Positions 1 through 7,793 are shown, counted from the first letter of the stretch. The stretch: 14,500 bases of DNA from GCA-002282575 sp964416645 (GCA_964416645.1 CAYQEZ010000044.1:1-14500); one strand, 5' to 3'. Made by a program: numbers and translations. Notes: generated by a model not told the origin, from the letters alone.

Positions 1-50
1 ACTGATTTGTAATCAGTGGGTCGGGAGTTCGAGTCTCTCAATCGGCACCA
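1..50 (+). tRNA. tRNA-Thr(UGU), 3' part only
   Basis: The window opens inside a tRNA gene. The anticodon arm is visible: stem ACTGA/TCAGT around the seven-base loop TTTGTAA, which places anticodon TGT (reads ACA, threonine) at bases 34-36 of the tRNA. A T arm follows, with stem GGGAG/CTCTC around loop TTCGAGT. The 3' acceptor strand AATCGGC, discriminator A and an encoded CCA end at position 50. The D arm and 5' acceptor strand lie outside the window, so the acceptor pairing cannot be checked. An intrinsic terminator follows within a few bases, so this is the last gene of its transcript. Confidence 0.93.
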
Positions 51-55
51 TATTC

Positions 56-90
56 AAAACCTAGCCTAATCGCTAGGTTTTTTTGTTTTT
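56..90 (+). terminator. Rho-independent terminator after tRNA-Thr
   Basis: A perfect 10-bp inverted repeat, AAAACCTAGC (56-65) and GCTAGGTTTT (72-81), encloses a six-base loop. The 3' arm runs into seven T at 78-84, then G and five more T. It starts six bases after the tRNA CCA end and separates the tRNA transcript from argH. The leading A tract means it could also work weakly in the opposite direction. Confidence 0.9.
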
Positions 91-140
91 GGTCTCGTCT
101 AAACCAACTTATAAGGCATCAGTCGCTAACCCTGTTGGTG

Positions 141-146
141 TAAAAT
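141..146 (+). promoter_or_regulatory. Possible -10 element for argH (weak)
   Basis: TAAAAT matches the sigma-70 -10 consensus at five of six bases and lies about 30 bases before the argH ATG. No convincing -35 hexamer is seen 16-18 bases upstream, so the site is only a candidate. No ArgR-box-like palindrome was recognised here. The tRNA terminator upstream means argH needs its own promoter somewhere in 91-165. Confidence 0.25.
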
Positions 147-176
147 AAACCTTAATTACATTTATTGGATTCCTTT

Positions 177-1562
177 ATGTCATCTCAATCAACCAACATG
201 ATGTGGGGCGGACGCTTTGAAGAAGCGGTCGATGCCTTTGTTCAAGCTTTTACTGCTTCGGTCACCTTCGATCAGCGCATGTATGCACAAGACATCGCCG
301 GCTCCATCGCCCATGCCACCATGTTAGCCAAAGTGGGAGTACTGACAGACGACGAACGCGATCTGATTATCACAGGCCTGAATCAAGTCAAAACCAAGAT
401 TGAAGCTGGTAAATTTGAATGGTCTATTGCTCGCGAAGATGTGCACATGAACATCGAATCGGAACTAACTGACGCTATTGGCTATGTCGGCAAAAAACTG
501 CATACGGGACGCAGCCGTAACGATCAAGTCGCTACCGACATTCGTCTGTACTTACGTGATGCGATTGATGTCATCACCGCTGAAATTCGCCGCTTGCAAA
601 AAGGATTGGTGGGTGTTGCCGAACGCGAAGCCGACAGCATCATGCCAGGTTTTACCCATTTACAAACGGCACAACCCATTACTTTTGGTCACCACATGCT
701 GGCTTGGACAGAAATGTTAGAGCGCGACCATGAACGCTTAATGGATTGCCGCAAACGCACCAATAGCTTACCCCTAGGTGCAGCGGCATTGGCAGGAACA
801 ACCTATCCGATTGATCGTGAATACACAGCAAGCCTGTTGGGCTTCGAGCGCGTCTGTCAAAACTCTTTAGATGCGGTTTCCGACCGCGACTTTGCCATCG
901 AGTTTACCAGTGCAGCCAGTATTTTAATGATGCACTTGTCGCGTTTCAGCGAAGAGCTGATTTTATGGACATCGGCACAATTTCATTTCATCCACTTGCC
1001 CGACCGTTTCTGTACGGGTTCAAGCATCATGCCGCAGAAAAAAAACCCCGACGTACCCGAACTGGTGCGTGGTAAATCTGGGCGCGTGTTTGGTCATTTA
1101 ATGGCGTTACTCACGCTGATGAAAGGTCAGCCCTTGGCTTACAACAAAGACAACCAAGAAGACAAAGAACCCCTGTTCGACACCATCGACACCCTACTGG
1201 GCAGCCTGCGTGCCTTTGCCGACATGATGCCTGCGGTACAAGTGCGAAAAGACATTACCCGTGAAGCCGCGCGTCGTGGTTTTGCCACTGCGACTGACTT
1301 AGCCGACTACTTAGTGAAACAAGGCACGCCGTTCCGTGATGCACACGAAATGGTCGGTAAAGCCGTCGGTTACGGTGTCGCTACAGGCAAGGATTTAGCG
1401 GATATGACGCTAGAAGAAATCCGTCAATTTGCGCCCAATGCCAACGAAGATGTGTTCGAGGTATTGACCTTAGAAGGCTCAGTGGCGGCACGCGATCATT
1501 TAGGTGGCACAGCACCTAACCAAGTTCGAGCGCAGGTCAAACGCTGGAGGCGGTATTTGTAA
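177..1562 (+). CDS. argH: Argininosuccinate lyase
   Basis: ArgH cleaves argininosuccinate to arginine and fumarate, the last step of arginine biosynthesis; it is a cytosolic homotetramer of the fumarase/aspartase superfamily. With the ATG at 177 it has 461 residues, normal for the family. Visible motifs are WGGRF near the N-terminus, HTGRSRND (about 109-116), GFTHLQTAQP (about 158-167, with the catalytic-type His near 161), and the superfamily signature GSSIMPQKKNPD (about 281-292) containing the catalytic serine loop. A TTG at 165 in the same frame would add four residues, but the ATG at 177 has a GGA seven bases upstream and gives the usual start. The last residues read KRWRRYL, unlike the KRLExL-type ending usual in relatives. 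The final 26 bp overlap the convergent glycosyltransferase gene. Expression is monocistronic. Confidence 0.97.
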   Translation: MSSQSTNMMWGGRFEEAVDAFVQAFTASVTFDQRMYAQDIAGSIAHATMLAKVGVLTDDERDLIITGLNQVKTKIEAGKFEWSIAREDVHMNIESELTDAIGYVGKKLHTGRSRNDQVATDIRLYLRDAIDVITAEIRRLQKGLVGVAEREADSIMPGFTHLQTAQPITFGHHMLAWTEMLERDHERLMDCRKRTNSLPLGAAALAGTTYPIDREYTASLLGFERVCQNSLDAVSDRDFAIEFTSAASILMMHLSRFSEELILWTSAQFHFIHLPDRFCTGSSIMPQKKNPDVPELVRGKSGRVFGHLMALLTLMKGQPLAYNKDNQEDKEPLFDTIDTLLGSLRAFADMMPAVQVRKDITREAARRGFATATDLADYLVKQGTPFRDAHEMVGKAVGYGVATGKDLADMTLEEIRQFAPNANEDVFEVLTLEGSVAARDHLGGTAPNQVRAQVKRWRRYL

Positions 1563-2634
1563 AACAAACTCCTACCCATTTTTGCACCAATAAAGGCAAT
1601 GCAAAATCCTTAGCACGATTCAGACTCGCCTGTTGTAAGGAGTGACGCAACGCCTCGTCCTGCGCTAACCGATTGAGTGCCGACGCCAGATCGGCACTCG
1701 ATTCAGGCGCAACCAACAAACCATCCACACCATGAGTAATAATGTCTCTAGGACCAAAATCACAATCAGCACTGATACAGGCGCAGCTACACGCCATGGC
1801 TTCAATGAGGGTGTTGCCCAAACCTTCCGAACGCGAACTCATAACAAATGCCCAAGCACCTGCAAACCAAGGGAAAGGATTATTCGCCCACCCTGGTAAA
1901 TACACCCAGTCTTGCAATCCGTGTTGGGCAACTTGTGCCTCTAACTCAGCACGGCTATCACCCTCCCCTAAAATCACCAAAGGTTTAACGCGACACAAGG
2001 CGCTCTGTGCATAGGCATCAATAAGCAAATCGAAGCCTTTTTGTGGATGCAAGCGCCCCAGAGCCAACACATAATCTTCTTGCACCGTCTCAATTAAGGG
2101 CAACAACGGGAAACGTCGTTGCTGTTCGATGTCCAACAAATCGACAGGATTGGCAATCACCTGCCAATCTTTAATGCCAAAATCGGTTTCAAGCACCTGA
2201 GCAATGCCATGCGACACGGCGACACGCGCCTTCACATTCGGCAAGGGATAGAGCCATTTCATCAACAGCTTTTGGTAAGCAGCCAACTCAAAACGCGGAT
2301 CCAGATGTACAGAAACCACCACAGGAACACCCGACAAGGCAGCAGGAATATTAGCGGTTTCCATTAAACTAATGATTAAGTCGGGCTGGTGTTGCTTGTA
2401 CCACTTCCTGAGCATCCATGCACGCTTGAACAAATTAAACAACTTACCCACCAGCGAAGGCGTGGCAGGCGTATTCAATACCGTGAGTGTGCCACCATGA
2501 AGATAATGCTGAACATCTTCCCATAGCAACAGATGCACTTCGTGACCATCACGCTCAAACTGTTGCGACAACAAGGACGCGACGCGCTCTGCCCCGCCTT
2601 TACCAAGGGTTTGTAATAAAAGGGCGATTTTCAT
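1537..2634 (-). CDS. GT4-family glycosyltransferase (GT-B fold)
   Basis: A 365-residue retaining glycosyltransferase of the GT4 / 'glycosyl transferases group 1' type, predicted to move a sugar from a nucleotide-sugar onto a glycan or lipid-linked intermediate at the cytoplasmic membrane face. The N-terminal domain opens with MKIALLLQTLGKGGAERV; the GGAER glycine-rich loop is characteristic of such enzymes in capsule, O-antigen and exopolysaccharide loci. The C-terminal domain has LGRLHPQKG (192-200) and the EX7E-type motif EGLGNTLIE (E270, E278) that binds the donor. Donor and acceptor cannot be told from sequence. Its ATG overlaps the TGA of res (ATGA) and no good ribosome-binding site precedes it, so translation is probably coupled to res. 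The 3' end overlaps argH by 26 bp in convergent orientation. The asparagine-synthase-like gene upstream is a typical partner in polysaccharide clusters. Confidence 0.9.
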   Translation of the reverse strand: MKIALLLQTLGKGGAERVASLLSQQFERDGHEVHLLLWEDVQHYLHGGTLTVLNTPATPSLVGKLFNLFKRAWMLRKWYKQHQPDLIISLMETANIPAALSGVPVVVSVHLDPRFELAAYQKLLMKWLYPLPNVKARVAVSHGIAQVLETDFGIKDWQVIANPVDLLDIEQQRRFPLLPLIETVQEDYVLALGRLHPQKGFDLLIDAYAQSALCRVKPLVILGEGDSRAELEAQVAQHGLQDWVYLPGWANNPFPWFAGAWAFVMSSRSEGLGNTLIEAMACSCACISADCDFGPRDIITHGVDGLLVAPESSADLASALNRLAQDEALRHSLQQASLNRAKDFALPLLVQKWVGVCFTNTASSV

Positions 2635-5297
2635 GCCAGTAGCTCATCAATTTGTTGTTTCAGGCTTCGACCATCTTCGGCTTTCTGGCGTGCCATTAAA
2701 AAGCGTCGTTTACCGCCACTATTTTTAGCCCATTGCTCACCAATGAGGTTTTTTTCTTTGCTGTCATCGTTAGTCACATATACCTCACCTTTGTATTCGA
2801 TGACGGCAATTGAACCATCGACTAGCTCACACACAAAATCGGGATAAAAGTAGTCGGTGGCAGTGGGTAGCCAAAACGACGTTTGGGGCTGTTTGTCGAT
2901 ATTGCGCACCCAGTACTTTACCTTGGGGTGCATATCGATTTCTCTGGCACAAGCAAACTCTTCCGCATCTTTGCCTTGTGTGGTTTTCTCGCGCAAGTCT
3001 TCTATTTGCGGATAAAAATGCTTACCAAACTCATAACTACCCCGATAAGGCTTGCGCACAGGATAAACACCAGCCTCGAACTGGCACACTTGCCAAGGTT
3101 CTGGCTGTGGTGGCGCGGTCATTAAATGGAAAAAATCGCTTTGAAAGGCTTCTTCTCGTGCCAACGAAAATAGCCGTTCCATTTCTTGCTTAATCGCCTG
3201 CACTAACTGAAATTGCGCCCGAACCAATGCCGTTAGGCTAAAGCCTCTAACATAAATCAGATGATCGATAAGTTTTAATAAATAGGCTTGTAATTGACGT
3301 TGCGTTAATCCAACATGACGCACTTGTTTATCGAGCACTTGTACAAACCCGTTGACCGTCATTTCAGTTTGCATCGCATCAAAAGCAAGCTGTTCTGTGT
3401 TACTAAACTTGTAAGTGACCTGCTCTTTCGCCACATTCATATCAATTTCGAACGAATGCGCTGTTTCACGCAAAGCAAAGTTAGCTAAGCTCACGGGGTA
3501 TTTTAATAAGTCAAGCTCTGCTAGGTTTTCAAGCTCTGTCTTATCCAGCAACACCCATTCATCGTCTAAAAATAAACACAGTTTAGGCACGGGCGCAAAA
3601 GTCGCATTCCAGTTTTCCCCCGCCTTGCTTGCTTGTCGTTCGGCTCTGGCATCGTTAAAAGCGGCTTGTACCTGTTCTTGTTTTTTAAAAGGTGTGCTTT
3701 GCATAACAAAAGATTCTATCTGCTTAAAGGTAGCTTCGCTTGTCCCTTTGGCAATAATGAGTGTTGCAGCTTTCCCTTGCTGTGTTGGACGCACTTCAAT
3801 GGCTTGCTTTACGTCGTCTGAGAAGTCGCTTGTATCGGGCAAGTGTGGCAATGCCACCACGATGGCAGGCACAACGGGCGGTTGCCAAATAGGTTGCGTG
3901 CTATCTACCGACAACTCACGCTGGACAACAGCAGCTTGCGCTTCCCATTTATTAAAGCCCATATTCTCGACCATACGGTCTTTTAACAGCGACGCAGCTT
4001 GTGCGGTACTGTCGCTCATCACATGGGCGTAGGCTTTGTTTAGGCTTTCAATAGGGCGACGCTTGGCAAAAGGCATACGCAACACCCGCCCTAATAGCTG
4101 TTCTACATCCACTGCCGATTTCATGTTTTGCAACGAAGCCAACACGTAAGCAAACGAACAATCCCAGCCTTCTTTTAAGGCTTCGACGGTAATAATCACT
4201 CGAATCGCGCAATCGGGTGCAAACAAGTTAATATCGGTTAACTCTTTGGTTGACCCTGTCGAAATGGCAATCTGCGTTTCGGGAATGGCTTCGTGTGCCA
4301 TTAAGTGCGCTTTCACCACATCGACCGTTGCTTCTTGCCCCTTAGGTTGTGCTTGTACCAATAAAATGGGGCGAATATAGGTAGGGTCTTTTTGTGCGTC
4401 TAATTCTAGCTGTTTGCGTTGTAACAGCGCGTCGCGCAAACAGGCTTGCCAACCGTCTGGGTGTTCGGTCAGTACCACGGGCAATTTAATCATCTCTTCG
4501 GTTTTGAGTTCGGCGGCAGACACCGAATAAAGCACATTGTTATCACGAGGCGTAGCAGTGAGTTCGATAAAGCAAGCGGGATTTAATCGCTTAAAGGTCT
4601 CAAAAGATAATTTGGTACGACTTTTATGTGCTTCATCAAGCACAATAATCGGACGGTGTAAGTGAAACCAATTAGCTAAAGAATGAATCACCCGCCCTAG
4701 GTCTTTTTGTGTCAAATAGGGTTGCGCTTTAATCGTTTCTTCGCTTACCCGTTCCATGCCTTGTTCTTGTTGCGGTGTTAGGCTATCGAAATGGAGGCTG
4801 AGCTCCTCGAAAAAAGCATAAACATTGCGCTTTTCTGTTTTGCTGATATTAAACGATTGAATGGTCGTGACAATAACTAAACAAGACTTACCGACATCGT
4901 TCGGGTTAATGGTTTGCAAATTGTCTAAATCGGACACCTTAATTCTATCGCCATAACGCTGCATCACCGCTTGTCGGTAAGGATGACGCACATCCGCTAG
5001 GGCTTTGAGCGTCTGCGTTCGAATCATATCCGATGGTACTAGCCACAACACAATCGGCGCACGGCTACACACATAGCTATCGGCTGCAACGGCAATACTA
5101 TGCGCGGCTAAGAGCGTTTTTCCGCCACCTGTGGGCACACGCACGCACACCGCTGGTACGCCTTCTAGGCGGTCGACATAATCCACTTCATAATCGACAG
5201 CTTTTTCGAAAGCGGCTTTTGCGCCGATTGCTTTAGCATTGCTAAAAAATTCTGCCAAAGCTTGCAGAGCGTGTTGTTGGTAGTGTTTAAGTTGCAT
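2631..5297 (-). CDS. Type III restriction enzyme, Res (helicase-nuclease) subunit
   Basis: An 888-residue Res subunit, close to the family's 900-1000. In type III systems Res joins Mod and uses ATP to communicate along DNA between two unmethylated head-to-head sites before cutting about 25 bases from one of them. The N-terminal SF2 motor has Walker A VPTGGGKT (54-61), Walker B DEAH (221-224), motif III TATP (247-250) and motif VI QLLGRVLRMP (400-409). Motif V-like TVEALKEGWDC lies at about 370-380. The C-terminal nuclease has a PD-(D/E)XK pattern: YPDF with D820, then VIEYKG with E834 and K836. All key residues are present, so the enzyme looks active. The start ATG overlaps the PIN-gene stop by one base (TAATG) and the stop overlaps the glycosyltransferase start (ATGA). 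No strong ribosome-binding site was seen, so re-initiation from the upstream gene is likely. Confidence 0.93.
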   Translation of the reverse strand: MQLKHYQQHALQALAEFFSNAKAIGAKAAFEKAVDYEVDYVDRLEGVPAVCVRVPTGGGKTLLAAHSIAVAADSYVCSRAPIVLWLVPSDMIRTQTLKALADVRHPYRQAVMQRYGDRIKVSDLDNLQTINPNDVGKSCLVIVTTIQSFNISKTEKRNVYAFFEELSLHFDSLTPQQEQGMERVSEETIKAQPYLTQKDLGRVIHSLANWFHLHRPIIVLDEAHKSRTKLSFETFKRLNPACFIELTATPRDNNVLYSVSAAELKTEEMIKLPVVLTEHPDGWQACLRDALLQRKQLELDAQKDPTYIRPILLVQAQPKGQEATVDVVKAHLMAHEAIPETQIAISTGSTKELTDINLFAPDCAIRVIITVEALKEGWDCSFAYVLASLQNMKSAVDVEQLLGRVLRMPFAKRRPIESLNKAYAHVMSDSTAQAASLLKDRMVENMGFNKWEAQAAVVQRELSVDSTQPIWQPPVVPAIVVALPHLPDTSDFSDDVKQAIEVRPTQQGKAATLIIAKGTSEATFKQIESFVMQSTPFKKQEQVQAAFNDARAERQASKAGENWNATFAPVPKLCLFLDDEWVLLDKTELENLAELDLLKYPVSLANFALRETAHSFEIDMNVAKEQVTYKFSNTEQLAFDAMQTEMTVNGFVQVLDKQVRHVGLTQRQLQAYLLKLIDHLIYVRGFSLTALVRAQFQLVQAIKQEMERLFSLAREEAFQSDFFHLMTAPPQPEPWQVCQFEAGVYPVRKPYRGSYEFGKHFYPQIEDLREKTTQGKDAEEFACAREIDMHPKVKYWVRNIDKQPQTSFWLPTATDYFYPDFVCELVDGSIAVIEYKGEVYVTNDDSKEKNLIGEQWAKNSGGKRRFLMARQKAEDGRSLKQQIDELLA

Positions 5298-5716
5298 TAT
5301 TCAGACTCAACAAACGGATTCAAAAGACTAACCCCTGTTCTGGCGACATCTTTTGTGTTTCTGGTAACCAGTGTGAGCTGATGCACTTTTGCCGTGGCGG
5401 CAATTAACCCATCAATGGTTGCGAGTCGATCGGGCACATTCAACTCTGCCCATGCGTTTGCTATCGACGCTGTAATGGGTAAAATACGATTATCGAAAAG
5501 TGCATAAATACCAGCTAAACGAGATGACAACACAGTAGCTTGTTGTGCATCTTTTCTGCGCATTAGCTCAACGCCTATTTTTAATTCTGCAACCACTAAA
5601 ACCGACAAAAACAAGTCTTCTGTCTCTACCATTGCAAACCAATCTAAAACAGCTGGGTTTGCTCTTTTGCCTTTTTGCAATTCCGATATAACATTTGTAT
5701 CTAATAAGTACTTCAT
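5297..5716 (-). CDS. PIN-domain toxin, VapC/FitB-like
   Basis: A 139-residue PIN-domain protein of the VapC/FitB type, expected to be a Mg2+-dependent ribonuclease (VapC toxins commonly cut tRNA or rRNA). The start MKYLLDTNVISE is canonical. The acidic active-site set is complete: D6, E44 in AELKIG, D102 in IDGLIAA, and N120/D123 in VTRNTKDV. It is therefore predicted to be catalytically competent. The gene begins inside the end of the antitoxin gene (ATGA overlap at 5713-5716) and ends one base into the res start codon. It is thus physically locked between mod and res. The substrate cannot be read from sequence. Assignment to the PIN family is firm; the vapC symbol would be by family only. 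Confidence 0.93.
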   Translation of the reverse strand: MKYLLDTNVISELQKGKRANPAVLDWFAMVETEDLFLSVLVVAELKIGVELMRRKDAQQATVLSSRLAGIYALFDNRILPITASIANAWAELNVPDRLATIDGLIAATAKVHQLTLVTRNTKDVARTGVSLLNPFVESE

Positions 5717-5964
5717 AACACAACAGCTCTAGGCAAGTCATTTGCTCGATGACGCACGATTTCATCAAGCTCTTCCGACAATCCTTCCCCTAATGACATC
5801 AGTAACTGTTTTAAGTCTGGCTTAGGCGCAACACTTTCTTGTGACAGTGTCGGCTGATTATCCTTCATTAACACCAACACCCGAATTTCTGCGCCTTCGG
5901 GTATCGAGTCGGGTAATACAATGGCGTGATTGTGTACTTGTGTTTCAAATTCGACGGCGTACAT
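5713..5964 (-). CDS. VapB-like antitoxin partner of the PIN toxin
   Basis: An 83-residue protein starting MYAVEFETQVHNHAIVLPD. The first 35 residues resemble the swapped-hairpin (AbrB-like) N-terminal domain of small proteins that commonly precede vapC/PIN genes. The C-terminal part, rich in Leu and Glu (about 50-83), is where such antitoxins wrap the toxin. This follows the usual type II TA order, antitoxin first with a 4-bp overlap to the toxin. It has the best ribosome-binding site in the defence block (AGGAG, six bases from ATG), which should keep antitoxin synthesis ahead of toxin. That site overlaps the mod stop codon. No promoter was identified inside the mod 3' end, though TA modules usually have an autoregulated one. 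Exact family (AbrB-type or a related DUF) is not certain. Confidence 0.8.
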   Translation of the reverse strand: MYAVEFETQVHNHAIVLPDSIPEGAEIRVLVLMKDNQPTLSQESVAPKPDLKQLLMSLGEGLSEELDEIVRHRANDLPRAVVL

Positions 5965-5970
5965 TGTTAT

Positions 5971-5975
5971 CTCCT
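5971..5975 (-). promoter_or_regulatory. Strong Shine-Dalgarno of the antitoxin gene, overlapping the mod stop
   Basis: On the minus strand the sequence reads TAGGAGATAACAATG. AGGAG is six bases before the antitoxin ATG, and the TAG that ends mod (5974-5976) is part of the same run. Ribosomes ending mod would therefore sit on the antitoxin initiation site. Toxin and res lack such a site. Confidence 0.85.
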
Positions 5976-7539
5976 AAACCCTATCATGCAATTGATAAGG
6001 AATTTGCTTAAAGCTGATATGTTGCTTTGCCAAGCTTTCTGCACCTAAACGGCTAGATTCGCCAAAAATTACTTTGTTGCCTGTATGCGGATGGGCTGCT
6101 AACAACTGCGCTAACACCGCTTTAGTGAGCACATTACCGCCATTAGGGCGACGGTCGCCTAAAATACCGTTGTAGAGTAAATAATAGGCTGTGCCCCCAT
6201 CTTCATCCACACGGTGTTCGCCAATAAAGGGCGTGCTACTTTGCACCACGCCTAAGGCGGTTTTGGTTTCTAACCACCAAATATAGGCGGCTAAATCGGC
6301 AAATTTTACGCCTTGGGTAATGTGTCCGCTGTGGTCGAATACTGCCTCGCCTAGGGTAACAAAGCTAAAACCGCCGCCCCCTGTCCAGTTCACCGCCTTA
6401 GAAATACCGCCCTGCTCACCGTCAATCACTTTTTGTAAGCGTGGAATGCAATGGGTTTGCGCATGATCGCCCATTTCGATACCAATGTATCTGCGCCCCA
6501 TTTTATGCGCCACGGCGGCGGTTGTGCCAGAGCCTAAAAAGGAGTCTAGGACTAGGTCGTTCGGGTTACTAGCTAATCTTAGAACTTGCCAAATAACACC
6601 CTCTGGCTTAGGTGTTGCAAAAGTTGTTTCCTCATTAAATAACGCTTTTACTTCTGCTTTTGATGTTCGATTACTTCCAACCAAAGCATTTGCCCAAATA
6701 GTTTCGGGAGGTCTTTTAGCATTTTCATCATCTGCATAAATTCGATAATAAGGAGTCCAACCTTGCTTGCCCTTTATCCATTCTATTCTGTCAGTTTCGG
6801 AAATTACCTTTTCATTACCCCAACGCCAACGTCCATCTGTTCCATCTGGTTTTTTTGGTAAAACAACAGTGCCATCTGGTGCTATCAATGGAAAAAACAT
6901 GCTAGGGCGTGCTTCTCTTGTATCTTCACCGTTACCCATTGCTCTTAATGGCTTTGTGTAGTACTTTTTTCCATCATTGTCTACTTTATTGTAATGCTCT
7001 GCCACATCTTCAGCTTGCTTATGCAATGATAATGATTTGATATTTTTTGCAAAAACTATAATGTGATCATGACGAGAAGAAAAAAGCCGAGCATCCATTT
7101 TAGGGCTGTCTGACTTTTCCCAAATAACATTACTAACAAAATTCCCCCGCCCAAAAATCTCATCCATCAGCACTTTTAAGTAATGGGATTCACGGTCATC
7201 AATACTCACCCAAATACTGCCGTCGTCGCTTAACAGTTCGCGCAATAGCACCAAGCGTGGGTACATCATACTGAGCCATTGACTGTGTTCTAATTTATCG
7301 TCGTAATGCGCAAAGGCGCTTTGTGTGTTATAAGGTGGGTCGATATAAATACACTTTACTTTGCCTGTGTAAAAAGGCAATAGGGCTTTCAGGGCTTGTA
7401 GGTTGTCGCCCTGAATAATCAGGTTATCTTGCGCTGCGTTTGTGTCGCCATAGTTTTTTTGCTGTTTTAGCAAGTGATAAGGCACTGTGTCGCTTGTTTC
7501 GACGGCTTGGTTTTTGTTAATCCAGTTTAGGAAGGGCAT
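5974..7539 (-). CDS. Type III N6-adenine DNA methyltransferase, Mod subunit
   Basis: Mod gives a type III system its DNA specificity and methylates adenine on one strand of the site using S-adenosylmethionine. With the ATG at 7539 the protein has 521 residues. The catalytic motif IV DPPYNT (67-72) comes before the SAM-binding motif I DSFLGSGTT (332-340), the order of beta-class enzymes, and the roughly 180-residue insert between them (about 140-320) should hold the target-recognition domain. An in-frame ATG 11 codons upstream (7572) exists, but the 7539 ATG is preferred: AAGG lies seven bases upstream and MPFLNWINK is a familiar start. The chosen start still overlaps the DUF2442 gene by 13 bp. 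The bases for the target-recognition region (about 6550-7130) are visibly AT-richer than both ends of the gene. No simple-sequence repeat indicating phase variation was found. Confidence 0.94.
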   Translation of the reverse strand: MPFLNWINKNQAVETSDTVPYHLLKQQKNYGDTNAAQDNLIIQGDNLQALKALLPFYTGKVKCIYIDPPYNTQSAFAHYDDKLEHSQWLSMMYPRLVLLRELLSDDGSIWVSIDDRESHYLKVLMDEIFGRGNFVSNVIWEKSDSPKMDARLFSSRHDHIIVFAKNIKSLSLHKQAEDVAEHYNKVDNDGKKYYTKPLRAMGNGEDTREARPSMFFPLIAPDGTVVLPKKPDGTDGRWRWGNEKVISETDRIEWIKGKQGWTPYYRIYADDENAKRPPETIWANALVGSNRTSKAEVKALFNEETTFATPKPEGVIWQVLRLASNPNDLVLDSFLGSGTTAAVAHKMGRRYIGIEMGDHAQTHCIPRLQKVIDGEQGGISKAVNWTGGGGFSFVTLGEAVFDHSGHITQGVKFADLAAYIWWLETKTALGVVQSSTPFIGEHRVDEDGGTAYYLLYNGILGDRRPNGGNVLTKAVLAQLLAAHPHTGNKVIFGESSRLGAESLAKQHISFKQIPYQLHDRV

Positions 7540-7784
7540 TGGGTTTCCTTGGTATTGTGCTGAATATCCCAAATAATGGTATCCGCACTAAAATCTTGCT
7601 CGTTTGGCCAGGCGATGCCGTAATGTGCTGGCTTAACTTGCATAAAATAGCTTTCGTTTTCAAGTTCACGAAAAGCACTACCTGACAAATAAGGACTCAC
7701 ATCAAACACACCAGAAACACCGCTACTGGTGAGTATTTCGATTTTGTAATTTTTTAGCGGTACTGCTTTGATAATTTTATCCAT
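7527..7784 (-). CDS. DUF2442-family small protein
   Basis: An 85-residue protein recognised as DUF2442: it begins with a short beta-rich segment (KAVPLKNYKIEILTSSG), has the FDVSPYLSGSAFREL stretch (about 27-41) and the IAWPNEQDFSADTIIWD ending (about 57-73) typical of the family. No catalytic motif is evident. DUF2442 genes often follow a DUF4160 gene, as here, and the pair has TA-like organisation, with DUF2442 a possible antitoxin or DNA-binding partner. That role is inferred from arrangement only. It starts nine bases after the DUF4160 stop, with only a weak ribosome-binding site, and its end overlaps the start of mod by 13 bp. Confidence 0.85.
   Translation of the reverse strand: MDKIIKAVPLKNYKIEILTSSGVSGVFDVSPYLSGSAFRELENESYFMQVKPAHYGIAWPNEQDFSADTIIWDIQHNTKETQCPS
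7547..7550 (-). promoter_or_regulatory. Ribosome-binding site that sets the mod start
   Basis: On the minus strand AAGGAAACCCAATG places AAGG seven bases before the ATG at 7539. This favours 7539 over the upstream in-frame ATG at 7572, which has no comparable site. The site lies within the last codons of the DUF2442 gene, consistent with coupled translation. Confidence 0.6.
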
Positions 7785-7793
7785 TGTAGCGTC

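Noticed and set aside
1..50. tRNA 3' end as an attachment site for an integrated island
   Set aside because: No second copy of the tRNA 3' end and no integrase gene were found in the window; the defence block starts beyond an intact argH.
165..176. Upstream TTG start for argH adding four residues
   Set aside because: The ATG at 177 has a purine-rich site at suitable spacing and gives the usual ArgH N-terminus; the extra residues have no family support.
2810..4032. Plus-strand open frames opposite res (for example 2810-3193 and 3415-4032)
   Set aside because: They lie antisense to a clear Res coding sequence, lack family features and ribosome-binding sites, and are Cys/Ser-rich as expected of antisense frames.
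5568..5768. A 66-residue minus-strand frame overlapping the PIN and antitoxin genes
   Set aside because: It is out of frame with both well-supported TA genes and has no recognisable domain.
5974..7539. Phase-variable mod gene
   Set aside because: Many type III mod genes carry tandem repeats that switch the frame, but no tetranucleotide or other simple repeat was seen in this gene or its start region.
2631..7539. BREX, DISARM or type I R-M assignment for the methyltransferase and helicase
   Set aside because: No HsdS, PglZ, BrxC or DrmA-like genes are present; motif order in Mod and the PD-ExK end of the helicase fit type III Mod/Res.
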